This document shows, piece by piece, positions 57,315 through 64,000 of a DNA stretch of 64,000 nt (within the stretch, counting starts at the first letter, position 1; the number at the start of each line of letters is the position of its first letter). This DNA comes from Shewanella sp. MBTL60-112-B2 (lineage in GTDB: Bacteria; Pseudomonadota; Gammaproteobacteria; Enterobacterales; Shewanellaceae): contig NZ_BPFA01000007.1 in the NCBI RefSeq assembly GCF_019655055.1, forward strand, positions 111,510 to 175,509, read 5' to 3'. The translations under genes were made by a program, and so were the position numbers. The notes beneath the pieces are model-generated. The model saw only the letters and a program-made list of their open reading frames with translations. It was not told the DNA's origin and ran no database searches.

Positions 57315-58859
57315 ATGACGACACGCAAACGCCCGTTGGCATTGCTGATCCTCGATGGCTGGGGTTACCGTGAAAACACACAAAAAAATGCTGTTTTTCA
57401 TGCAAATACACCAGTTTTAGATCAGTTAAATGCGAAATATCCAAACAGTTTAATTTCAGGTTCTGGTATCGATGTTGGCCTACCAGATGGCCAAATGGGT
57501 AATTCTGAGGTCGGACACATCAATATCGGTTCAGGCCGAATCGTCTACCAAGAGCTAACACGCATTAGCAAGTCTATCGATGATGGCGAATTCGATAGCA
57601 ACCCAGCACTCACAGAGGCAGTCGATGCTGCAATTAAGGCTGAAGGTGCCGTACATATTATGGGGCTCTTATCACCAGGTGGCGTTCACAGTCATCAGGA
57701 TCATATAGAAGCCATGTGCCGCCTAGCAGTTAAGCGCGGCGCTAAAAAAGTCTACCTACATGCATTTCTAGACGGGCGTGATACACCGCCACGCAGCGCC
57801 AAATCAGGCTTAGCTCACTTTGAAGAACTATTCAAAACCTTAGGTACTGGCCAAGTCGCATCTGTGATTGGTCGCTACTATGCTATGGACCGCGACAATC
57901 GTTGGGATCGCGTATCACAAGCTTATGAGCTAATTACCGAAGGCAAGAGTTTACATCAAGCAGCTAACGCAGTTGATGCCATTGAAGCCGCTTATGCCCG
58001 TGATGAAAATGATGAGTTTGTTGGCAGTACAGCTATTCCCGATGCACAGGGTAACCTTGCTAAGCTCGCCGACAATGACGCACTGGTCTTCATGAACTTC
58101 CGAGCCGATCGCGCTCGCCAAATCACTCGCAGCTTTATTAATGCAGACTTTGACGGCTTCAAGCGTACTGTTACGCCAAAAATCAACTTTGTTATGTTGA
58201 CCGAATACGCCGCCGACATTAAAGCATCTATCGCTTATCCATCTAGCGACCTAGTTAATACTCTAGGCGAGACGCTACAAAACCAAGGTCTAACTCAGTT
58301 GCGTATTTCTGAGACCGAGAAATATGCCCATGTTACTTTCTTCTTCAACGGTGGCAAAGAGGAGCCATTTAATGGCGAAGAGCGTATTTTGGTTCAATCG
58401 CCAAAAGTCGCAACCTACGACCTGCAGCCAGAGATGAGTTCTGCCGAGTTGACCGACAAGCTAGTTGCGGCCATTGAGTCAACCGAATATGACGTCATCA
58501 TTTGTAACTACCCAAATGGCGACATGGTAGGTCACACAGGTAACTTCGATGCAGCGGTAAAAGCCTGTGAAGCCGTCGATACCTGTATCGGCCGCGTTGT
58601 TGAAGCGCTAGATAAAGTGGGTGGTGAGTGTTTAATTACTGCCGATCACGGTAATGCTGAGCAGATGACAGATGAATCGACTGGCCAAGCACATACTGCG
58701 CACACCAGCGAATTAGTGCCATTAATCTATGTGGGACGTGATGCAGAGATAGAAAATGGCGGTCGTTTAAGTGATTTAGCGCCGACTATGTTAACCTTGA
58801 TGGGACAAGACGTGCCTGTTGAGATGACTGGCCGCGCGATAATAAAACTCAAAGAGTAG
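57315..58859 (+). CDS. gpmI: Phosphoglycerate mutase, 2,3-bisphosphoglycerate-independent
   Basis: 514 residues. Interconverts 3- and 2-phosphoglycerate in glycolysis with two manganese ions. [11 protein letters not shown] holds the first metal ligand, MGNSEVGH the phosphorylated Ser64, and [11 protein letters not shown] and [12 protein letters not shown] later ligands. AAAGG precedes the ATG. envC begins 11 nt after its stop; the gpmI-envC-yibQ order is conserved in gammaproteobacteria. Confidence 0.96.
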   Translation: MTTRKRPLALLILDGWGYRENTQKNAVFHANTPVLDQLNAKYPNSLISGSGIDVGLPDGQMGNSEVGHINIGSGRIVYQELTRISKSIDDGEFDSNPALTEAVDAAIKAEGAVHIMGLLSPGGVHSHQDHIEAMCRLAVKRGAKKVYLHAFLDGRDTPPRSAKSGLAHFEELFKTLGTGQVASVIGRYYAMDRDNRWDRVSQAYELITEGKSLHQAANAVDAIEAAYARDENDEFVGSTAIPDAQGNLAKLADNDALVFMNFRADRARQITRSFINADFDGFKRTVTPKINFVMLTEYAADIKASIAYPSSDLVNTLGETLQNQGLTQLRISETEKYAHVTFFFNGGKEEPFNGEERILVQSPKVATYDLQPEMSSAELTDKLVAAIESTEYDVIICNYPNGDMVGHTGNFDAAVKACEAVDTCIGRVVEALDKVGGECLITADHGNAEQMTDESTGQAHTAHTSELVPLIYVGRDAEIENGGRLSDLAPTMLTLMGQDVPVEMTGRAIIKLKE

Positions 58860-58870
58860 TATACCAACAC

Positions 58871-60004
58871 GTGAACATTCGATTTTTTATCAAAGCCAGC
58901 ATTATTGCTGGCTTTCTATCACTTCCTCTAACGGTTAATGCAACCGATCTTGAGCGCCGTCAATCTGAGCTTAAATCTATCCAAGCCCAGATTAACAAAC
59001 AGCAATCAGCGGTTAAAAACACCAGTAAACAGAGAGAGCGATTAATATCTTTATTAAAAGCTGATGAAAAAGCGATTGCTCAAGCAGCAAGAAAAGTAAA
59101 CACAACTAAGCAAGACCTAGGCAAAACAGATAAAAAAATTGCAGAACTAAACACTAAACAAGTTCAATTAGAAAAGCTGAAAACAGCGCAACAAAAATCA
59201 CTTTCAAATCAACTCGCTAGCGCCTATTTGGCGGGTAACCATGACTATAGCAAAATGCTGTTAAATCAACAGTCTCCTGCTAGCATCGAGCGCCTACTGG
59301 CATATTACGAATATTTAAATAACGCTCGTATCGACTCGATAGAACAACTTCAAACTACCTTGAAAGAGCTAGACCAGATCCAAGCGGATCAGCAAGAGCA
59401 GCAAAGCCAGCTTAATAAGCTGGTACTCGAACGACAACAGCAAGCTAAAAAGCTAAGCCAAGAGCAGTCGCAAAGACAAAGTACCCTTACGCAGCTACAA
59501 AGAACATTAAGCAGCAGTGGCGCAAAATTAGAACAGCTTCAAATCGAAGAGGCTAGCCTTAAGCGAGTAGTTGAACAAGCTCTTACCGCTATGAAAAATA
59601 ACCCATCATACGATGGATTATCCAGCCGCAAGAAACTTAAGTGGCCAGCCAACGGACGGATCAGATCGGCCTTCGGCAGTAAGCGTTCTGGGCAGGTAAA
59701 GTGGAAGGGGGTCATCATCTCTGCCGCTGAAGGACAAAATGTCAACGCTATTGCTGGCGGTAAAGTTATATACGCCGACTGGCTGCGTGGTTTTGGTATG
59801 GTTTTAGTCGTCGATCACGGCAAAGGTTACATGAGTCTATATGGCCATGCACAAGCCTTACTTAAGAATGCCGGCGACTCGGTAAGTAAAGGTGAGCCGA
59901 TTGCATTGGTCGGACGTTCCGGTGGACAGACCGAGCCTGGCCTATACTTTGAGGTAAGGCACAAGGGGCAAGCTGTCGATCCTGCAAGGTATTGCAAACG
60001 TTAG
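58871..60004 (+). CDS. envC: Murein hydrolase activator EnvC
   Basis: 377 residues, GTG start 11 nt after gpmI. Signal peptide ending near TVNA, long coiled coil (about 25-245), then a LytM-type domain (about 260-375) with SLYGHAQALL and GLYFEVRHKGQAVDPARY. EnvC recruits to the division site through FtsEX and activates the amidases AmiA and AmiB; its LytM domain is normally non-catalytic. Length fits the family. Confidence 0.92.
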   Translation: MNIRFFIKASIIAGFLSLPLTVNATDLERRQSELKSIQAQINKQQSAVKNTSKQRERLISLLKADEKAIAQAARKVNTTKQDLGKTDKKIAELNTKQVQLEKLKTAQQKSLSNQLASAYLAGNHDYSKMLLNQQSPASIERLLAYYEYLNNARIDSIEQLQTTLKELDQIQADQQEQQSQLNKLVLERQQQAKKLSQEQSQRQSTLTQLQRTLSSSGAKLEQLQIEEASLKRVVEQALTAMKNNPSYDGLSSRKKLKWPANGRIRSAFGSKRSGQVKWKGVIISAAEGQNVNAIAGGKVIYADWLRGFGMVLVVDHGKGYMSLYGHAQALLKNAGDSVSKGEPIALVGRSGGQTEPGLYFEVRHKGQAVDPARYCKR

Positions 60005-60011
60005 ACCAAAT

Positions 60012-60034
60012 AACCCCTTAATATACAAGGGGTT
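60012..60034 (+). promoter_or_regulatory. Hairpin that covers the ribosome site of the S41 protease gene
   Basis: AACCCCTT (60012-60019) pairs perfectly with AAGGGGTT (60027-60034), loop AATATAC. AAGGGG is the only ribosome site for the ATG at 60038, so folding would block initiation. It might also act as a weak intercistronic terminator. Confidence 0.6.
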
Positions 60035-60037
60035 TAC

Positions 60038-61243
60038 ATGTCTCTATACATACGTTATTTTTGTTGCCTCGCGGCAGGGCTTGCTCTCGGCTTATCTATC
60101 ACCCTGTCAGGACAAGAGCACACTCAACAATATAAGTCTCATATAAGTTACCCGGTTCTTCTCGATATAATCGACACGGTTGAAACTTATTACGTGCAAC
60201 AACTCACCGAAGAAGAGCTTATTGAAGCCGCCATTGACGGCATTTTCAACAAGCTAGATCCCTACTCAAGTTTCCTCGATAAACAAACCTTTACGAGCAT
60301 GCAGGAGATGAACAACGGTGAGTATTTTGGCTTTGGTGTTGAAATAGCAACAGACAATGACCAGATCACCATAGTCACGCCATTTGCAGAATCTCCAGCT
60401 GAGGCGGCGGGAATTAGGCCGGGAGACCGTGTAATAAAACTCAATAAGCAGCTGGTTACAGCAGAAAAACTAGAAAGTATCCTCAACGAGATTAAACAAC
60501 ACAGTTTAAATAACCGACCTATCGAGCTTGAAATGGTGAGAGCCAATTCAGAAACCCATTACTCTGTCACTCTAAGCCCTACACTCATCGCTATTAACTC
60601 AATAGAAGCTGAGATCCTGGATAACAAAATTGGCTATATTCGCCTTTCTAGCTTCCAAGAAAATACCACTCAAGAACTAGTGAAGCAGCTGTCGCTGTGG
60701 CAACCGCAGCTGCTTAACGGAATTATTTTGGATCTAAGAAATAACCCAGGTGGCTTGCTAGATCAAGCCATTACAATCGCAGACCTATTCCTAGATAAAG
60801 GCCGCATAGTTGCAACTGAAGGACGCTTCTTCGACGCAAACTCAGACTATTACGCCTCACCACAAACCATGGCAACAAACATCCCTATGTCAGTGTTAAT
60901 CAACAAGGGATCAGCTTCTGCCTCAGAAGTGCTCGCCGCCGCATTGCAAGATAATGGCCGTGCACAATTAATAGGGCAAACTAGTTTTGGGAAAGGCACG
61001 ATACAAAGTCTGATCCCGACCCTGATGGATGGCAATGCAATTAAACTCACCATCGCTAAATACACAACCCCAAATGGCAACGATATTCACTCAAAAGGTA
61101 TTGAGCCAGATATAAAAATTGAATTAGAAGCTGTATCAGATAATGAAAGTATGCCTATAATCGAGACAAATTCACTCCGTGAGTCTGTTGCACAAGACAA
61201 ATTAGTCAACTCGGCGATTGCATGGATTAAAGCAGAAAAATAA
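60038..61243 (+). CDS. S41-family C-terminal processing peptidase
   Basis: 401 residues. N-terminal membrane anchor or signal, PDZ domain (about 90-170, with GIRPGDRVIKLN), then the S41 core. Catalytic Ser lies in NKGSASASEVLAAAL and Lys in TSFGKGTIQ. It belongs to the CtpA-type processing proteases acting in the periplasm, shorter than Prc. It lies between envC and yibQ, as in many gammaproteobacteria, suggesting a link with cell-wall hydrolase control. Its ribosome site is inside a hairpin. Confidence 0.92.
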   Translation: MSLYIRYFCCLAAGLALGLSITLSGQEHTQQYKSHISYPVLLDIIDTVETYYVQQLTEEELIEAAIDGIFNKLDPYSSFLDKQTFTSMQEMNNGEYFGFGVEIATDNDQITIVTPFAESPAEAAGIRPGDRVIKLNKQLVTAEKLESILNEIKQHSLNNRPIELEMVRANSETHYSVTLSPTLIAINSIEAEILDNKIGYIRLSSFQENTTQELVKQLSLWQPQLLNGIILDLRNNPGGLLDQAITIADLFLDKGRIVATEGRFFDANSDYYASPQTMATNIPMSVLINKGSASASEVLAAALQDNGRAQLIGQTSFGKGTIQSLIPTLMDGNAIKLTIAKYTTPNGNDIHSKGIEPDIKIELEAVSDNESMPIIETNSLRESVAQDKLVNSAIAWIKAEK

Positions 61244-61249
61244 AAATCA

Positions 61250-62005
61250 GTGCGCTACTTTCTATTATTGATATCTTTGTTGTTACCGAGTGCGAGTGTA
61301 TTCGCCAGCCAAATAGCCATCATTATTGACGATATTGGATATCGTCAATCTGATAAAGCTGTGCTGACTCTGCCAGCTAATATCACGCTTTCTATTTTAC
61401 CCCATACGCCATTAGGAAAAGATCTCGCCTCAAAGGCCTATCGCCAAGGAAATGAGATTTTAGTGCACCTACCTATGCAAGCACTAAACGGTAAGGCTAT
61501 CGGACCCGGTGCTCTCACCAATACCATGTCTGAAATCGAGTTCAAAGCCCAAGTAAATGATTCAATCAAGAGCGTGCCGCACGCCAGTGGTGCCAACAAC
61601 CATATGGGCAGTTTCTTAACCCAGTTAACTGAGCCTATGCGCTGGGTCATGGAGTCACTACAGCAACACAATATCTATTTTATCGACAGCATGACAACTA
61701 AATATACCCGTGCAGGCACAGTTGCTGAATCTATGGGGCTACAGGTATTAAGAAGGGAGATATTTTTAGATAATGATAGGTCGCAATCAGGATTAGAAAA
61801 GCAGTTTAAGCATGCTATTTCATTAGCGCATGCAAAGGGTGAAATCGTTGTTATTGCACACCCTTATCCAGAAACTATTGCTTTTCTTAGCCAAAACTTA
61901 CATCGTTTGGCTAATGCAGATATCGAGTTAGTACACACATCAAAGCTAGTGTCGCCGCATTTGAAGCCAAAAGTGTTGGCTAAACAGGTGTTACTGCAGG
62001 ATTGA
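61250..62005 (+). CDS. yibQ: Divergent polysaccharide deacetylase family protein (YibQ-like)
   Basis: 251 residues, GTG start 6 nt after the protease stop. Signal peptide ending near SVFA. Motifs IAIIIDDIGYR, LVHLPMQAL, GANNHMGS and FIDSMTTK are characteristic of the YibQ (DUF610) family, which has a polysaccharide-deacetylase fold. Substrate unknown, presumably periplasmic. Its last 15 nt overlap the 3' end of nsrR on the other strand. Confidence 0.9.
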   Translation: MRYFLLLISLLLPSASVFASQIAIIIDDIGYRQSDKAVLTLPANITLSILPHTPLGKDLASKAYRQGNEILVHLPMQALNGKAIGPGALTNTMSEIEFKAQVNDSIKSVPHASGANNHMGSFLTQLTEPMRWVMESLQQHNIYFIDSMTTKYTRAGTVAESMGLQVLRREIFLDNDRSQSGLEKQFKHAISLAHAKGEIVVIAHPYPETIAFLSQNLHRLANADIELVHTSKLVSPHLKPKVLAKQVLLQD

Positions 62006-62440
62006 GATAGATAGATCAGGTAGCAGAGATTTTAGCTCCTGCTTATTAGAGACAATCATATCTAAGCTATAGCCATCTAAAACGGCTAAATAAGCGTTCA
62101 CAGCATCGGCTAACGCTCCTTTAAGCTTACAAGCTGGCGTGAGCAAGCAGTATGGCTTACTGCAATCAATTGGAGCCAATGAATTTTCTAGCGCACGAAC
62201 GACTTGGCCAATATTTATTTCAGAAGCTGGTTTAGCCAGTCTAAAGCCACCGCTCTTACCGCGAACGGTTTGCAAATATCCCAACTTTCCTAAGTGATGA
62301 ACAACCTTAGAAATATGGTTAGCAGACAGATCGAATACTTCAGTGATCTCAGCAATACGGAACAACGACTCACGCTCTGAATGCAATGCTAAATACATCA
62401 GTGTTCTTAAACCATAATCTGTGTAACGAGTTAACTGCAT
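61991..62440 (-). CDS. nsrR: Nitric-oxide-sensing repressor NsrR (Rrf2 family)
   Basis: 149 residues. MQLTRYTDYGLRTLMYLA and the GYLQTVRGKSGGFRLAKPA wing are typical of NsrR, and Cys93, Cys98 and Cys104 (DCSKPYCLLTPAC) are placed as in the iron-sulfur cluster site of E. coli NsrR. It represses nitric oxide detoxification genes until nitric oxide damages its cluster. It follows the YkgJ-type gene by 50 nt. Confidence 0.9.
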   Translation of the reverse strand: MQLTRYTDYGLRTLMYLALHSERESLFRIAEITEVFDLSANHISKVVHHLGKLGYLQTVRGKSGGFRLAKPASEINIGQVVRALENSLAPIDCSKPYCLLTPACKLKGALADAVNAYLAVLDGYSLDMIVSNKQELKSLLPDLSISILQ

Positions 62441-62490
62441 TGATTAACAATCCGTAAAGTAAATATTCGAGAGTCTCTAAAAAAGCAATA

Positions 62491-62745
62491 TCAAACGTTG
62501 GTGGCCGCTTCTAAAGAGCTAATTAACCACAAAGCCTCTGTATCTGTCTTGCCACAAACATCTTCGGTAGCAGTAAATAACCCACATACTGCAGGTCGTT
62601 CAGCCTTACCGAACAGTTTACACAAGTTGCTATCATCTAGCTGTATACACCTAACCCCAGCAGGCTTACCTTCAGGCATCCCCGGGATGGCTGTGGTGAT
62701 AGATGGTGCAATACAGCATGCACCGCAGCCCAAACGACAATTCAT
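62491..62745 (-). CDS. YkgJ-family cysteine-cluster protein
   Basis: 84 residues. MNCRLGCGACCIAPS opens the protein; further cysteines at about 33, 42, 54 and 64 complete the pattern of the zinc- or iron-binding YkgJ family. Function unknown. It is directly upstream of nsrR on the same strand, so the two may be co-transcribed and the protein may be related to metal or nitrosative stress (inference). Confidence 0.85.
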   Translation of the reverse strand: MNCRLGCGACCIAPSITTAIPGMPEGKPAGVRCIQLDDSNLCKLFGKAERPAVCGLFTATEDVCGKTDTEALWLISSLEAATNV

Positions 62746-63002
62746 GTTATTACCTTAGTTTGTACAAAGCACATTATAGCTCTATCAAGGCATAGAGAGT
62801 TGTGCAAGATCACACACTATACAGCAAGGCGACAATCAGTTTATAGAACCGTGATCAGTGTATACAATTCAGATTGAACTTTTTGAATAAAACTCACCTC
62901 AATCATCTCCATCTTCAACTTCAACTCAAATATGACGAAAGACATTTATGATTGAAGGTGGACAATCTCCTCTAACCTTTATATGTCATAAAACCCAAAT
63001 AC
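62746..63002. other. Intergenic region upstream of the YkgJ-type gene
   Basis: AT-rich, presumably with the promoter of the YkgJ-type gene and nsrR. No clear NsrR-type palindrome or small gene recognised. Confidence 0.45.
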
Positions 63003-63046
63003 AAAAAAAGCCTCTGCACTCTTTTCAATAAGAAGTGCAGAGGCTT
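63003..63046 (-). terminator. Terminator hairpin, CCTCTGCA type (outer copy)
   Basis: AAGCCTCTGCACT (63008-63020) pairs with AGTGCAGAGGCTT (63034-63046); a run of A at 63003-63009 gives a minus-strand T-tract. Confidence 0.85.
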
Positions 63047-63074
63047 ACTCTAAATTCTTTAAACAACAGATACG

Positions 63075-63103
63075 AAAAAGCCCTGCTTTCTCTAGCAGGG
63101 CTT
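63075..63103 (-). terminator. Terminator hairpin, CCCTGC type (outer copy)
   Basis: AAGCCCTGCT (63078-63087) pairs with AGCAGGGCTT (63094-63103), with A5 at 63075-63079 as minus-strand T-tract. Almost identical to the hairpin at 63421-63450. Confidence 0.85.
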
Positions 63104-63109
63104 ATCGTA

Positions 63110-63200
63110 ATGTTTGTGGGTGAGTACAGCAATAGCTGTGAGCTTACGAACGCGAAGCGAAGCGTAGCTGGGGCGGATTCATCCGCGACGTCACGACTAA
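63110..63200. repeat. Mini-hairpin-rich debris between terminator copies
   Basis: Contains ACAGC-AATA-GCTGT (63126-63139), CGC-GAA-GCG (63151-63159) inside a larger stem made by 63141-63148 and 63163-63169, and GCGGAT-TC-ATCCGC (63173-63186). It occupies the place where a tRNA-Asp copy would be expected from the flanking duplication. Confidence 0.6.
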
Positions 63201-63221
63201 ATTAATAAATATTACAAAACG

Positions 63222-63252
63222 AAAAAAGCCTCTGCATTGCTGCAGAGGCTTT
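63222..63252 (-). terminator. Terminator hairpin, CCTCTGCA type (inner copy)
   Basis: AAAGCCTCTGCA (63225-63236), loop TTGC, TGCAGAGGCTTT (63241-63252), perfect 12 bp, with an A run at 63222-63227 as minus-strand T-tract. Directly follows the decayed tRNA-Asp. Confidence 0.88.
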
Positions 63253-63263
63253 CATCTTAATGT

Positions 63264-63366
63264 TGGCGGAGCGGACCTGCTCTTATCAACAGACGAACCC
63301 GCGCCCCCCCCGGCGTGACAGGCGCTTATTTCTAGTCAAGAGTCTAACCAACTGAACTATCGCTCC
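63264..63366 (-). pseudogene. Decayed tRNA-Asp copy
   Basis: The minus strand retains the acceptor stem with CCA (one mismatch), the D-arm AGTTCAGTTGGTTAGA, and the anticodon GTC, but has insertions in the anticodon stem region (around 63326-63342) and in the T-arm (around 63276-63292), giving 103 nt instead of 77. The T-loop stem cannot form. The leader TTTAGCAAAGTGCTTACGCAT is shared with the intact gene. Confidence 0.85.
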
Positions 63367-63420
63367 TTTAGCAAAGTGCTTACGCATAATACTTTAATTT
63401 TTCTTTGAAATACGCATACG

Positions 63421-63450
63421 AAAAAGCCCTGCTATCTCTAGCAGGGCTTA
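63421..63450 (-). terminator. Terminator after the functional tRNA-Asp, CCCTGC type
   Basis: AGCCCTGCTA (63425-63434) pairs with TAGCAGGGCT (63439-63448), followed on the minus strand by five T. Ends the ribosomal RNA operon. Confidence 0.9.
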
Positions 63451-63459
63451 TCGTAATGT

Positions 63460-63536
63460 TGGCGGAGCGGACGGGACTCGAACCCGCGACCCCCGGCGTG
63501 ACAGGCCGGTATTCTAACCAACTGAACTACCGCTCC
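63460..63536 (-). tRNA. tRNA-Asp (anticodon GTC)
   Basis: 77 nt on the minus strand, starting GGAGCGGTAGTTCAGTTGG and ending CCGCTCCGCCA with encoded CCA. Anticodon GTC is encoded at 63500-63502. All four arms pair. It is the distal gene of the rRNA operon, as is common in Shewanella and E. coli. Confidence 0.97.
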
Positions 63537-63629
63537 TTTAGCAAAGTGCTTACGCATGATGCTAAATGCTTTTTAAGTCGCTAGCTTGTCAGGGCTAGGA
63601 GACTCGATTTTCAATGAAAATCTAAATAG

Positions 63630-63749
63630 GCGCCTGGAAATGACCTACTCTCACATGGGGAGACCCCACACTACCATCGGCGATACTGCGTTTCACTTCT
63701 GAGTTCGGAATGGATTCAGGTGGTGCCACAGCTCTATGGTTTCCAGACA
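63630..63749 (-). rRNA. rrf: 5S ribosomal RNA
   Basis: 120 nt on the minus strand. The ends TGTCTGG and CCAGGCG pair, and the conserved core CCGAACTCAGAAGTGAAACG and GATGGTAGTGTGGGGTCTCC are present. Ends placed by comparison with E. coli 5S from memory. Confidence 0.95.
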
Positions 63750-63881
63750 AATTGGGTAAATTTAGAAAGCTGGACTCGCGATGCAAGTCTTAAAAATTGG
63801 GTTCACACTACATTAAGTGCTTCATTCTAATTCTGGTTTCTATAAGAAACATAGTTAACTCATAAAACCCATCAGGGTTGT
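63750..63881 (-). other. 23S-5S spacer
   Basis: 132-nt transcribed spacer between the 23S 3' end and 5S. Expected to contain RNase processing sites; no tRNA present. Confidence 0.7.
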
Positions 63882-64000
63882 ATGGTTAAGCCTCACGAGT
63901 CATTAGTACAAGTTAGCTCAACGCCTCACAACGCTTACACACCTTGCCTATCAACGTCCTAGTCTCGAACGGCTCTTTAGAGGAATTAAATTCCTAGGGA
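63882..64000 (-). rRNA. rrl: 23S ribosomal RNA, 3' end (partial)
   Basis: The minus strand carries the 23S 3' terminal region, ending GTGAGGCTTAACC, with GTTGAGCTAACTTGTACTAA upstream as in helices near the end of gammaproteobacterial 23S. The gene continues beyond the window. Confidence 0.95.

Noticed and set aside
63264..63366. A second functional tRNA-Asp with introns
   Set aside because: The insertions do not restore a cloverleaf, the T-arm is broken, and bacterial tRNA-Asp introns are not known to me; decay is simpler.

Overview
The window looks like chromosomal DNA of a marine gammaproteobacterium, most probably Shewanella or a close relative. Evidence: the block yibN-like rhodanese, secB, gpsA, gpmI, envC, S41 protease and yibQ (with nsrR nearby), a Shewanella-type MtnC, a divergent hutC/hutI pair, a TonB receptor plus beta-propeller phytase pair, and a ribosomal RNA operon end (23S, 5S, tRNA-Asp) on the minus strand at the right edge. 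I see no prophage, transposase or CRISPR array. Assignments rest on reading the sequence; no database search was run.

Layout. 1-2.2 kb: hutC and hutI diverge from a palindromic operator. 2.2-2.9 kb: a non-coding stretch packed with short hairpins, many with three-base loops. 2.9-9.5 kb: housekeeping and hypothetical genes (MltC-like lytic transglycosylase, esterase-like TPR protein with an altered nucleophile site, mtnC, a frameshifted membrane protein gene, a putative metallopeptidase, two thioesterases, a small acetyltransferase). 9.8-11.6 kb: a FadD-type acyl-CoA ligase with a terminator-like leader. 12.1-16.2 kb: S33 hydrolase, ABC transporter and two small membrane proteins in one direction. 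16.3-20.3 kb: GlxA-type regulator, chemotaxis receptor, mogA with a decayed copy of its own tail downstream. 20.6-28.7 kb: two outer membrane barrel proteins, an NlpC/P60 lipoprotein, a YbhG/F/R-like export system and an acidic lipoprotein made of two repeats. 28.7-33.4 kb: phytate utilisation (receptor then phytase) behind a candidate Pho box. 33.8-35.7 kb: a degenerate GGDEF protein and an AraC-type regulator.

35.7-51.1 kb is the dominant locus: a five-gene minus-strand operon for a 3336-residue surface adhesin, its type I secretion ABC transporter, adaptor and TolC-like channel, and an OmpA lipoprotein. The first three genes are joined by ATGA stop/start overlaps. The adhesin has Ig-like and T1SS-143-like repeats but no recognisable C-terminal RTX nonapeptides, and no LapG/LapD-type release genes lie nearby.

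51.4-64 kb: LysR regulator with a divergent VOC/SnoaL-like pair, a BaiN/YhiN flavoprotein, the gpsA-secB-yibN cluster, gpmI-envC-S41-yibQ, nsrR with a YkgJ-type cysteine-cluster gene, then the rRNA operon end. Beyond the functional tRNA-Asp lie a decayed tRNA-Asp copy and a succession of four terminator hairpins of two alternating types, evidence of local tandem duplication and decay.
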